Positions 9,851 through 17,905 of a DNA stretch of 64,000 nt are shown in pieces (the stretch's first letter is position 1; each line of letters opens with the position of its first letter). The notes beneath the pieces were generated by a model. That model was not told where the DNA came from. It did not search any database and saw only the letters and a program-made list of their open reading frames with translations. The translations under genes and the position numbers were made by a program. Location: contig JAFTMS010000034.1 of assembly GCA_017452265.1 (NCBI GenBank), forward strand, positions 1-64,000. Reading direction: 5' to 3'. The DNA comes from Bacteroidales bacterium. GTDB taxonomy: Bacteria > Bacteroidota > Bacteroidia > Bacteroidales > UBA932.

Positions 9851-10999
9851 ATGAAAAGAGTTTTTATCATCCTTAAAGAGGATATTATGCATTATCCCCC
9901 AGTATTAACAATACTACGGTTACTATCTCATATGGGCACTAGACCTATTCATATTGGCGTATATTCAGATGTGGCTGCAAGGAAAAAATTTGAAAGTGAA
10001 GGTGTTGAATTTTGGCCTACTGTGGCATATAATGGTGAAGCTAATCTTATAACTAAGTTTAAGCAACAACTTCTATTTAAATCACAAGTAAAAAGATACC
10101 TTCAAAATGCCGATATTACCAAAGATGATAGAGTGTGGATTATACAATCTGAAACTATTGTATTGTTGAGCGATATTATCGGTAAGTATAAAACAATACT
10201 TCATCTATTCGAACATGTAGAGCCGAAACTAAATTGGAAATATAGACTATTAAATCCATCATATGATCTAGCCTCAGTAATGTCAAAGGCTGATAAAATA
10301 GTATGCTGTGAGTATAATAGAGCTCAAATATTAAAAGGTATGCTTCAATTAAAAGAACTACCTATTGTATTACCTAACAAAGTGATTGTAGAAGATGAGG
10401 AATTAATAGATATACCTTCTGATGTTAAAGAATTAGTGGAATCTGTTTATTCTAAAATAGCGAACAAAAAAGTGATTCTCTATCAAGGAATCTTCTTGGA
10501 TGGGGAGCGTAAATTGGAGGAGTTCTGTGAGGCTGTCAGCGCATTACCTGATGACTATGCATTTATAGCCATGGGTAAAGGAAGTGATATGTATGATAGA
10601 CTGAAGAAACAGTATGAATCGGATAAAATCATATTTATACCTTTTATACGACCACCATATCATTTGTTGATAACACAATTAGCTTCAATAGGAGTGCTTT
10701 CTTATTTCCCTCGTAAAGGACAAATCTCTTTAACGTTAAACCCACTATATTGTGCTCCGAATAAGATTTTTGAATATGCAAAGTTTGGTATACCAATGAT
10801 TTCTAATGATATACCAGCTTTAAAATATACGTATCTTGAGTATGGATGTGGAGAATGTATTCCGTATCCAATGAGAACTGATCAAATAATATCAACAATT
10901 GAGAAAGTAATTGATGCTTTACCTAAATATAAGCAAGGTGCAATGAACTATTTTGATTCTGTGGATATGAAGGGTATTATTGAATCGATTATATTATAA
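9851..10999 (+). CDS. Glycosyltransferase, GT-B fold (GT4-like)
   Basis: 382 residues. The C-terminal half carries the donor-binding pattern of GT-B enzymes: 'VILYQGIFLDGERKLEEF', 'FIAMGKGSDMYDRL', then 'CAPNKIFEYAKFGIPMIS', equivalent to the 'E-x7-E / PxKxxEYMAxGxPVI' motif of GT4. The N-terminal half is divergent and is likely the acceptor domain. It begins 3 bp after the polymerase stop and ends 25 bp before the broken acyltransferase, so it belongs to the same transcription unit. Sugar and linkage are unknown. Confidence 0.8.
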   Translation: MKRVFIILKEDIMHYPPVLTILRLLSHMGTRPIHIGVYSDVAARKKFESEGVEFWPTVAYNGEANLITKFKQQLLFKSQVKRYLQNADITKDDRVWIIQSETIVLLSDIIGKYKTILHLFEHVEPKLNWKYRLLNPSYDLASVMSKADKIVCCEYNRAQILKGMLQLKELPIVLPNKVIVEDEELIDIPSDVKELVESVYSKIANKKVILYQGIFLDGERKLEEFCEAVSALPDDYAFIAMGKGSDMYDRLKKQYESDKIIFIPFIRPPYHLLITQLASIGVLSYFPRKGQISLTLNPLYCAPNKIFEYAKFGIPMISNDIPALKYTYLEYGCGECIPYPMRTDQIISTIEKVIDALPKYKQGAMNYFDSVDMKGIIESIIL

Positions 11000-11146
11000 A
11001 AAACAAAACTGTAAATAGTTAGTTATGGGTAATACACAGACTATTAATAATTTAACTTTCGGGGGGAGAGTTATTTACCTCGACTTTATAAAGTGTATAG
11101 GAATTATTTGTGTCATTTATGGTCATGTTGAATTGTTTGGGTTTGG

Positions 11147-11153
11147 ACTTAGT
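11147..11153. repeat. Left copy of 7-bp target-site duplication
   Basis: ACTTAGT, repeated at 12609-12615 on the other side of the insertion sequence. The match is exactly seven bases; the neighbouring bases differ on both sides. It lies in frame within the acyltransferase as codons Leu-Ser. Confidence 0.85.
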
Positions 11154-12608
11154 AAAATGTAAAAAATAACCTGCATCACTTAAGCATAAAATCAAGCGGC
11201 CATCAAATGATGGTTTTGCCTTCTGAAATTAGAGCCGAAAGGTACTTGAATAAGCTTCCGTGATGAGGTGTAAAATATTTGTTTAATTATTTGATTATCA
11301 ATGACATAATATAGTAAATCTGGAGAAAATTTCGTATCTTTATACAATAACCACAAAGCATAAAGATGCACCCGAAAACTCCTCCAGAAGTACTCTCGCC
11401 AAGCGAATTGGCGTATATGTCCGGTCTGAATGAAAGAGACAGAAGACTGTTTCTCGCCACAAGGGCAGAAAGTCTCAGGTCTCAAGGACTCAGTTACCGC
11501 AAATTTAGCAAAAGAATGGGAATTAGCACACATACTCTTCAAAATGGACTGCAAGAATTGCATTCCGACCATCCTATCGAACGGAAACGTATCCGTAGGC
11601 AGGGCGGTGGACGTCATGCTGTGCTGCCCCAGCATCCTGAATGGGTTCAGGCAACAGTTCAAATCATAGAGCCTCATACTGCAGGTCTTCCCCAGGATGA
11701 GGATGTGGTCTGGGTCTCTTTGACCAAGACACAGATTCAGAATGAACTTGCCAAGGCCGGATTTGTAATATCCAGATATCATGTTACGCAGATACTTGAT
11801 TTTCTTGGACTTAAAGAGAGGTCCTTCCGCAAGGATATCCCGATGAGAGACGTCAAGGACAGGAACGAGCAGTTTGAGAACATCGCTGCCATGCGCAAGT
11901 CTCTGGAGGAGGTCGGCATTCCGACCATCAGCGTTGACACCAAGAAAAAGGAACTGACCGGTAACTTCAAAAGGCCTGGCAAAGCTCTCTCCAACGGCAC
12001 TCTGAAAGCCTTCGATCACGACTTTGCAACATTCGGAAACGGCACGGTAGTCCCTCACGGTATCTACGATGTTGCCAAAAATATCGGATATATGACAATA
12101 GGAGTCAGCCACGATACCTCCAAGTTTGTCTGCGACAATATCGAGAGAGTCTGGAACCGGTACCTCAAGGAGCAGTATCCTGATGCACGAACAATCGCCA
12201 TCCTGTGTGATGGTGGAGGTTCTAATTCCAGTTCCCACAGGATAGTCAAACAGGATCTTATGGATCTTGCCAACAGATTGAATATGAGGCTTCTCGTTAT
12301 GCATTATCCTCCGTATTGTTCAAAGTTCAACCCTATTGAGCACCGACTGTTCTCCCAAATAACCCGTAGTTGGAATGGCGCTCCACTGATGTCTGTGGAA
12401 GATGCTGCCGAAAGAGCAGCCAGGACCACCACCAAAACAGGACTGAAAGTATATGCCGACATAAACAACAAAACTTACGATATCAAGAGACAGGTTGATG
12501 AATCCTATGAAAAGAGACTCTCGTGGCAGGTCGTTTTCTCTCCAACACTTCCAAAGTGGAACTACCTCATCAAACCTATCAACTGATGCAACTTATTTTT
12601 TAAACATT
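11154..12608 (+). mobile_element. ISAzo13-family insertion sequence (1,455 bp)
   Basis: A complete element with one transposase gene. The ends are imperfect inverted repeats of about 25 bp: the left end and the reverse complement of the right end share TAAAAAATAA, two differing bases, then TGCATCA, with matching offsets (TGCATCA starts 18 bp inside each end). The right repeat overlaps the transposase stop codon. The flanks carry a 7-bp direct repeat, ACTTAGT, at 11147-11153 and 12609-12615. Taking this as the target duplication restores the interrupted acyltransferase frame. Intact gene and ends suggest a recent insertion. Confidence 0.88.
11366..12586 (+). CDS. ISAzo13-family DDE transposase
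   Basis: 406 residues. The N-terminal third holds helix-turn-helix regions ('LSYRKFSKRMGISTHTLQNG' and 'ISRYHVTQILDFLGL') for binding the ends. The catalytic core has D191 in 'ISVDTKKKELTGNF', D282 in 'LCDGGGSNSSS' and E325 in 'KFNPIEHRLFSQI', spaced like other ISAzo13 enzymes; the 'DTKKKE' and 'DGGGSN' boxes are the family signature and separate it from the related IS630 group. No stops or shifts are present, so it is probably functional. Base composition is higher in GC than the interrupted gene, in line with separate origin. The 212 bp of element upstream of the ATG contain no other gene. Confidence 0.9.
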   Translation: MHPKTPPEVLSPSELAYMSGLNERDRRLFLATRAESLRSQGLSYRKFSKRMGISTHTLQNGLQELHSDHPIERKRIRRQGGGRHAVLPQHPEWVQATVQIIEPHTAGLPQDEDVVWVSLTKTQIQNELAKAGFVISRYHVTQILDFLGLKERSFRKDIPMRDVKDRNEQFENIAAMRKSLEEVGIPTISVDTKKKELTGNFKRPGKALSNGTLKAFDHDFATFGNGTVVPHGIYDVAKNIGYMTIGVSHDTSKFVCDNIERVWNRYLKEQYPDARTIAILCDGGGSNSSSHRIVKQDLMDLANRLNMRLLVMHYPPYCSKFNPIEHRLFSQITRSWNGAPLMSVEDAAERAARTTTKTGLKVYADINNKTYDIKRQVDESYEKRLSWQVVFSPTLPKWNYLIKPIN

Positions 12609-12615
12609 ACTTAGT
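12609..12615. repeat. Right copy of 7-bp target-site duplication
   Basis: ACTTAGT, matching 11147-11153. The acyltransferase coding sequence resumes at 12616. Confidence 0.85.
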
Positions 12616-13511
12616 GGAAGTATAGTAAGTGATTTGATTTACACATTCAATATGCCGGCGTTCTTCTTTGTGAGTGGATATTTAGCATTAAAGTCGCGTA
12701 AGGCAATAAGCGAATATCTCATAAATGCTTGGAAGAAAGTAACGATGTTATTGATACCAACGATTATTTTCTCGTTGTTTTGGGCTCTGTCTAGAAAGAC
12801 GGGGATAGATTTTATAGAAGGTTTCGGAAAATACTGGTTTGGATGTGTATTATTGGAATGCTTTATCATATATTACATTGTTTGTCTGGTGACGAAAACA
12901 GAAAAACAGCAATTGATTTTTATGACCATTCTTTCTGTCGCTGGTATTGGCTATCTGAGCACAGGAGCTGGTGATAAATACCTTGAAGTAATTGAATTAA
13001 ATCATCTGACAAAGTATTTACATTTCTTTACTTTGGGAATGTTTGCTAAATATTTCTCGAAGTATTATTTGCGAATACTTGATAGTGAATTACTGAGAAC
13101 AATTTGTGTAGGACTGTTCTTTATAATCTTCTTCATGCTTAGATATGAAGAATTGTTCCCCAATATATTAGAACGTCTCCTAAATGATATACTACTTAGA
13201 TATTTGGGGTTGTATATAGTAGTGATGCTTCTCTATGAATCTTCTAAGCAAGTGAAATCAGATGGAAGATGTGCTAAAATCATCAATCTGGTAGCAAAAA
13301 ATAGTTTCGGAATATACTTGTTACAGTATTTCTTTTTACCTGATTTTAGAGGACTGGGCTGGATTTCAAATGTTGATCCTTTTACGATATTTATAATTTG
13401 TGCGTTTTTTTCGCTAATATGTACACTTGTTTGTCTGATGGTGATCACTGTGTTATCCAAGAGTAATGTTCTGTGCAGGTATGTACTAGGAAAACGATAA
13501 AATTATATCAC

Positions 13512-14411
13512 ATGATGAATTTCAGGAAATTAAAAACTCTTACAGAATCTTGTGTGGGAGAACTAATAAAATTGGGATATAAATTATATACACCCAACTT
13601 TAAACCTCTCAATAGGCTAAGAGTAGAAGGTGAGGAAAGAGTTATAGTTTCCCTTACATCTTATGGGAGACGTGTAAATAATGTATTAGCTTTTTCTATA
13701 TATTCGTTATTAAGTCAAACTTATAGGCCTGACGAAATTGTCCTATGGCTTGATAGCGATAATTGGAATGATGAAAAGCTACCAAAACGTATAGCTAGTC
13801 TTAAGCAGAAAGGTCTTCTTACTGTCAAATATTGTGAGGAGTTACGCTCTTTTAAAAAGTTGATACCAACTTTGGAAACATATCCAAATGATGTGATCAT
13901 AACAGTTGATGATGATCTCTATTGTCGATGGAATATGGTCGAACGATTGATTGAGGCGCATAAGCAGAATCCAGGTTGTATAATCACTCATCGTGCACAT
14001 AGACCTCATGTGGAAGGTAATCAATTTGCAGAATACAATACCTGGGATGACACGATTAGTGATGTGCGTGAAGGTATGGTATTCCCTACTGGAGGAGCTG
14101 GCTGCCTATACAAGAAAGAATACCTATATAAGGATATCTGCAGAAAGGACTTATTTATGAGTCTTACGCCATTAGCAGATGATGTGTGGTTCTATTTTAT
14201 GGGAGTTCTTAATGGAACAAAACAGATTGTTCTTAAACGTAATGGGTATACTTATATTGGCTTAGATAACTTTTATCAGTACTTTCATTATCATTCCTCC
14301 TTGGCTAGTCAGAATTGTCATGAAAACCAAAATGATGTGCAAATTAGAAATATGATGAATTACTATAATTTAGAGATAAAAGATAATCGAGTGGTAAAAG
14401 TTACTGAGTAA
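13512..14411 (+). CDS. Glycosyltransferase (GT-A type, DDD motif)
   Basis: 299 residues from the ATG at 13512; the frame is open back to 13473 but that would overlap the acyltransferase. The N-terminus reads 'VIVSLTSYGRRVNNVLAFSI' then 'SLLSQTYRPDEIVLWLDSD', a pattern shared by capsule-locus transferases that resemble GT2. 'VIITVDDDLYC' provides the metal-binding Asp cluster. No membrane segment is evident. It follows the broken acyltransferase closely and is part of the same operon. Sugar specificity is unknown. Confidence 0.8.
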   Translation: MMNFRKLKTLTESCVGELIKLGYKLYTPNFKPLNRLRVEGEERVIVSLTSYGRRVNNVLAFSIYSLLSQTYRPDEIVLWLDSDNWNDEKLPKRIASLKQKGLLTVKYCEELRSFKKLIPTLETYPNDVIITVDDDLYCRWNMVERLIEAHKQNPGCIITHRAHRPHVEGNQFAEYNTWDDTISDVREGMVFPTGGAGCLYKKEYLYKDICRKDLFMSLTPLADDVWFYFMGVLNGTKQIVLKRNGYTYIGLDNFYQYFHYHSSLASQNCHENQNDVQIRNMMNYYNLEIKDNRVVKVTE

Positions 14412-14431
14412 ATGAACGAATTAATATATGA

Positions 14432-14522
14432 ATGAGTACGCTTAGTGAGTGTCATCCCCCCCCCACACACATGGAACTGTTCAGAATTTATCGGCGAGAC
14501 GATACATTGTAGTTATTTATAG
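14432..14522 (+). pseudogene. 5' remnant of a family 2 glycosyltransferase, with a C9 tract
   Basis: From about 14442 the frame reads 'LVSVIPPPHTWNCSEFIGET', a decayed copy of the start of the intact glycosyltransferase at 15605 ('LVSIITPTWNCAAFICET'). A nine-C run at 14456-14464 replaces the 'TP' codons and adds residues, and the nearest ATG (14432) is out of frame by one base. The frame stops at 14520-14522. The remnant is similar but not identical to the downstream gene, so it is more likely the stump of another allele than a fresh duplication. The DUF4238 gene begins 44 bp after it. Confidence 0.75.
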
Positions 14523-14566
14523 ACCTTAAAAATTCTGTTAATGCACATATGCAATCTAAATAAAAA

Positions 14567-15550
14567 ATGAAACAGCATTACATACCTAGATGTTATCTTA
14601 GAAGATTCTCTGATAATGATAAGAGCATCTATGCTTATGATAAGATCAGCAGCAAAAGTTACAGGGCTTCTCTGATGTCGGTATGCTGCCATGAGGATAT
14701 GTACACGCTCTCTGATGAGTATGTGAATAAAACTAAAGTTGAGACAGGTGGTGAAATCAATAATCTATCAATAGAGAAGGATTTGTTTGCTAAAGATATA
14801 GAGCCTCTATATAGTCAACTCTTGTCTCAAATTGACGATATTAAAGATGAATGGATAAGTGATAAGGGACAATATAGATTGAACTATTGTGAGAAGAAAG
14901 AAATAGCGCTTCACATTGCGACACAATATCTGAGACATCCTCAAATAGGAGATGCTGAGGTGGATAATTATATGAGGTTTGAACAGGCTGGGATTGATAT
15001 GCTGAAGCATATCTTGGCATTTCAGGAAGGGAATGATGATTTTGAGAATTTGGAAGTAAAGGCTGTTTGCGAGAAACCTGCTCTACATGCTATATTGACA
15101 TATATGAATTATGAGGAGGTGGAAAAGTGTGCAAGTATGATGGCCAATAATATCTTTGTGTTTAGGGTTAGCAATGGTAATGACTTTTACACATCTGATT
15201 TTCCTATAGCTGTTGAATCTCATGCAAAGTACTCCCAAAGTCTCTATTGTGGGTTGATTCAATATGGTGGTGAGGTGACGATGCCACTATCTCCAAGTCT
15301 ATTTGTCTCCATATATGATTCGCAATATTTTAAAGATAAGAAAGAACTTGACGGGTGTTTTGTTGAGGCAGAAGCAAAGGAAATGAGACGCCAGAACTTA
15401 ATCAGGTATTTCTATGCATCGAGGCACGTATTCAGCTCGAATAATGATTTTAGCCTTATAGAGTCGTTTTATCGTTGCAATGGGAATAAACATGAGTTTA
15501 TGAAACCTCATCTGAAAGCAGAGGTGGTTAGCGGACTTGGACGCTATTGA
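14567..15550 (+). CDS. DUF4238 domain protein
   Basis: A 327-residue soluble protein. The opening 'MKQHYIPRCYLRRFSDNDKS' followed by 'IYAYDKISSK' and 'HEDMYT' is the signature of DUF4238. Later motifs include 'IALHIATQYLRHP' and 'DFYTSDFPIAVE'. The biochemical activity of the family is not established. It does not resemble a sugar-active enzyme, so its place between two glycosyltransferase sequences is unusual. It is flanked on the left by a truncated glycosyltransferase and on the right by an intact one, which suggests it was brought in by recombination. A defence or nucleic-acid related role is only a guess from other cargo nearby. Confidence 0.8.
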   Translation: MKQHYIPRCYLRRFSDNDKSIYAYDKISSKSYRASLMSVCCHEDMYTLSDEYVNKTKVETGGEINNLSIEKDLFAKDIEPLYSQLLSQIDDIKDEWISDKGQYRLNYCEKKEIALHIATQYLRHPQIGDAEVDNYMRFEQAGIDMLKHILAFQEGNDDFENLEVKAVCEKPALHAILTYMNYEEVEKCASMMANNIFVFRVSNGNDFYTSDFPIAVESHAKYSQSLYCGLIQYGGEVTMPLSPSLFVSIYDSQYFKDKKELDGCFVEAEAKEMRRQNLIRYFYASRHVFSSNNDFSLIESFYRCNGNKHEFMKPHLKAEVVSGLGRY

Positions 15551-15604
15551 TTGGGGTAGAGCACACTGGCATAAGGAATAATTTAAAAATAACAACTTGT
15601 AAAT

Positions 15605-16387
15605 ATGCAAAACCACGGATTAGTAAGTATCATCACTCCCACATGGAACTGTGCTGCATTCATTTGCGAAACGATTCGTTCCATCCAGGCACAGACATAC
15701 CAGAACTGGGAGCTGATCATTTCAGACGATTGCAGTACGGATAATACCCTGAAGGTGATTGAGCCATATCTGCAGGAGGATAGCCGGATAAAGTATATCT
15801 GCAACGATAAGAACAGTGGGGCTGCCATTACTCGCAACAATGCCCTCCGTAGGGCGAAGGGTAAATGGATTGCGTTCCTGGATTCGGATGACCTTTGGCT
15901 GCCTGAGAAGATGGAGAAGCAGGTGAGTTTTATGGTGGAGAACGGCTATCACTTCTCTTACACAGAGTATGTGGAGATGGATGAAACTGGCAAAGATATG
16001 GGTGTGCTGATTAGCGGTCCTAAGCATGTGAGCCGTAGGGGAATGTATAACTTCTGTTGGCCGGGATGCCTCACGGTGATGTATGACCGTGAGCATGTGG
16101 GGCTGCTACAGATAGCTGACATCAAGAAGAACAATGACTATGCCATGTGGCTGAAGGTGTGCCATAAGGCGGATTGTCACCTGCTGGCAGAGCCGTTGGC
16201 AAAGTATCGCAGGGGGCGTGCGGGCAGTATTTCTACTCACGGGTATGTAACACTGATGAAGTGGCACTATAAGCTGTTCCATGAGGCGAACGGTAATAAT
16301 GCCGTCCACTCGCTGTGGCTGACTGCTTGGAATATGGTGTTTGGGGTGTATAAGAAATTAGTTTATGTTAAGAAATATTCGTTATGA
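15605..16387 (+). CDS. Glycosyltransferase family 2
   Basis: 260 residues with the classic GT2 layout: 'VSIITPTWNCAAFICETI', 'WELIISDDCSTDNT', 'NSGAAITRNNALRRAKGKWI' and the metal-binding 'FLDSDDLW'. The C-terminal 'NNDYAMWLKVC' resembles the acceptor-side ED motif of WcaA/SpsA-like enzymes. It ends in an ATGA overlap with the phosphoglycosyl transferase, so the two are coupled. It has higher GC content than the genes to its left, which suggests a different recombination segment. Sugar specificity is unknown. Confidence 0.9.
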   Translation: MQNHGLVSIITPTWNCAAFICETIRSIQAQTYQNWELIISDDCSTDNTLKVIEPYLQEDSRIKYICNDKNSGAAITRNNALRRAKGKWIAFLDSDDLWLPEKMEKQVSFMVENGYHFSYTEYVEMDETGKDMGVLISGPKHVSRRGMYNFCWPGCLTVMYDREHVGLLQIADIKKNNDYAMWLKVCHKADCHLLAEPLAKYRRGRAGSISTHGYVTLMKWHYKLFHEANGNNAVHSLWLTAWNMVFGVYKKLVYVKKYSL

Positions 16388-17076
16388 TTCTCAAATGGTT
16401 GTTTGATCGTATAGTAGCATTCTTTGGATTGCTCTTTTTATGGCCGGTTATTTTGGTGACTGCGATTTTGGTGAAAATTAAGATGCCAGGTGGACCTGCA
16501 TTTTTTGTTCAGAAGCGAGTTGGTAAGGATGGCAAATTATTTAATTGTCATAAGTTCCGTTCAATGACGGTTAAGCATAGCGGATCTTCTGTTTCTGTTG
16601 CAGGTGATTCTCGAATTACTCCTTTCGGTGCAAAGCTTCGTCATTATAAGATTGATGAACTTCCTGGTTTGTGGGATGTGCTGATCGGTAATATGAGTTT
16701 CGTAGGGCCCCGTCCTGATGTCCCAGGATATGCTGATAAGTTGGAAGGAGCAGATAGAGATGTACTTAAACTTCGTCCTGGTATTACTGGCCCTGCTACT
16801 TTGAAGTATCGCGTAGAGGATGAGATGATTGCTGGGTTTGTTGCAGATATTAAAGCTGGAAGAAATTCGCTAGTGGCTAAGTTTGAGAATGTTCCCGATT
16901 TCTCCGTTATGAGTGACCAGGAGATTGCAGTGTGGTACAATGATAATGTGATTTATCCAGATAAGGTTCGACTGAATTGCTATTACTACCGTAATTATAG
17001 TTTTATCAAGGATATACAGATGATCTTTGCTACTGTGCTTGGTAAGAAGATAGAGTATGCAGGTGAGATTATATGA
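16384..17076 (+). CDS. Sugar phosphate transferase (phosphoglycosyl transferase, initiates repeat unit)
   Basis: 230 residues. One N-terminal hydrophobic segment ('VAFFGLLFLWPVILVTAIL') is followed by the bacterial sugar transferase core: 'FFVQKRVGKDGKLFNCHKFR', 'KIDELPGLWDVLIGNMSFVG' and 'RPDVPGYADK … LRPGITGPA'. This is the monotopic PglC/WcaJ-C-terminal type, which moves a sugar-1-phosphate from UDP-sugar to undecaprenyl phosphate and so starts the repeat unit on the membrane. The Asp-Glu of 'KIDELPG' corresponds to the catalytic DE dyad. The substrate is likely an N-acetylated sugar, given wecB and the aminotransferase, but this is inferred. Confidence 0.92.
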   Translation: MILKWLFDRIVAFFGLLFLWPVILVTAILVKIKMPGGPAFFVQKRVGKDGKLFNCHKFRSMTVKHSGSSVSVAGDSRITPFGAKLRHYKIDELPGLWDVLIGNMSFVGPRPDVPGYADKLEGADRDVLKLRPGITGPATLKYRVEDEMIAGFVADIKAGRNSLVAKFENVPDFSVMSDQEIAVWYNDNVIYPDKVRLNCYYYRNYSFIKDIQMIFATVLGKKIEYAGEII

Positions 17077-17096
17077 TTTTAAGACCGTTGTAAATT

Positions 17097-17840
17097 ATGA
17101 ATAGTACAATTGGTTCATATCCAGAAAGAACAAATATTAGTTCTCAGACTCTCTTTCATTTCACATCCTCATATAATGTTATAGAAAAGATTCTAAGTCC
17201 TAGTTCTGGTCAAAAAATAAGTGGATTCAAGTTTAGTAAGATCTATGAAAAGATTGCAGGAACGAAGTTGGCTTATTTTGTTGATAGTATATCATTTTGC
17301 GATATTCCATTGTCTATGGTGAAGAATCATGTAAATTGGTACGGCGCGTATGCGATTGGAATTAAAAGATCTGCGTTGAAAATATTAGGGGCATCTCCAG
17401 TTTTCTATAGCCACTCTAAAACAGATAGAATTCCTCATAATAGTAATTCTAATAGCATAGAATTTTTTAAATCTTCGCCCTGGTTCACTTCTCGACTAAA
17501 GCAGGTATATGGAAAGCAGGTTTTTGAGAATGATGGTGAGCTGTACTTCAAAAATCGAAAGTTCTACAATGAACGAGAGTGGAGAATTGTAGGAAATATT
17601 GAGCAGATGGAAGTGGTCTCATATAAAAATGAGTCAGAATTAATTCAGTATAGAAAACAGATTGCACCAAGTTATCTTCCTAATGTTGAGGTGGCGATAG
17701 ATGATATAGAATATATTATATTGGAAAAGTCTACGGATTTACCAAATTTTGTCTCATTCGTTAGTACGCATTATCCAACTCTTCAAAATGAGTTTTTGAC
17801 AAAGGTGCTTCTTTACGATAAGTTGAAAAATGACTTGTAG
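17097..17840 (+). CDS. AbiGi-like abortive infection protein (putative)
   Basis: 247 residues. 'TLFHFTSSYNVIEKILSP' near the N-terminus, 'SFCDIPLSMVKNHVNWYG' and 'AYAIGIKRSALK' resemble the AbiGi family, first described as one half of the lactococcal AbiG phage-resistance system. No AbiGii partner is adjacent. The region 'FKNRKFYNEREWRIVG' is also common in such proteins. The gene is AT-rich and sits between the phosphoglycosyl transferase and the aminotransferase, 20 bp after the former, with no promoter of its own visible. It plays no evident part in glycan synthesis. The family assignment is from memory of motifs and should be treated as tentative. Confidence 0.6.
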   Translation: MNSTIGSYPERTNISSQTLFHFTSSYNVIEKILSPSSGQKISGFKFSKIYEKIAGTKLAYFVDSISFCDIPLSMVKNHVNWYGAYAIGIKRSALKILGASPVFYSHSKTDRIPHNSNSNSIEFFKSSPWFTSRLKQVYGKQVFENDGELYFKNRKFYNEREWRIVGNIEQMEVVSYKNESELIQYRKQIAPSYLPNVEVAIDDIEYIILEKSTDLPNFVSFVSTHYPTLQNEFLTKVLLYDKLKNDL

Positions 17841-17905
17841 ATCGTAACATGCCTTGGCAAGTATAGTTGGTGGGAAATACTAATAGTCTAAAAAACAAAT
17901 ATTAT

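Larger units (their letters stand above)
11025..13500 (+). pseudogene. Acyltransferase 3 family gene split by an ISAzo13-type insertion
   Basis: The 5' piece (11025-11153) encodes 43 residues including 'RVIYLDFIKCIGIICVIYGH', the first transmembrane helix with the conserved Arg and His of acyltransferase-3 O-acetyltransferases. The 3' piece (from 12616) resumes in the same frame with 'NMPAFFFVSGYLALKSRK' and about eight more membrane segments. Removing the insertion and one 7-bp repeat (ACTTAGT) joins '…GFGLS' to 'GSIVSDLIYTFNMP' without a frame change and gives about 337 residues, the normal family length. The gene would have O-acetylated the polysaccharide. As it stands the 3' piece lacks the catalytic His helix, so the activity is probably lost, although a TTG at 12634 could start a truncated product. 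Confidence 0.9.

Noticed and set aside
11192-12304. 370-residue minus-strand frame across the transposase
   Set aside because: It is the mirror of a well-supported transposase with a complete DDE triad. No recognisable domain in the reverse frame.
11160-12602. TA dinucleotide duplication as target site for the insertion sequence
   Set aside because: TA occurs at both ends, but using it leaves a stop codon (ATG TAA) in the acyltransferase frame. The 7-bp ACTTAGT repeat restores the frame exactly and lines up with the inverted repeats.
12634-13500. Stand-alone membrane protein gene
   Set aside because: It is the in-frame continuation of the acyltransferase cut at 11153; it lacks the first catalytic helix and starts with TTG.
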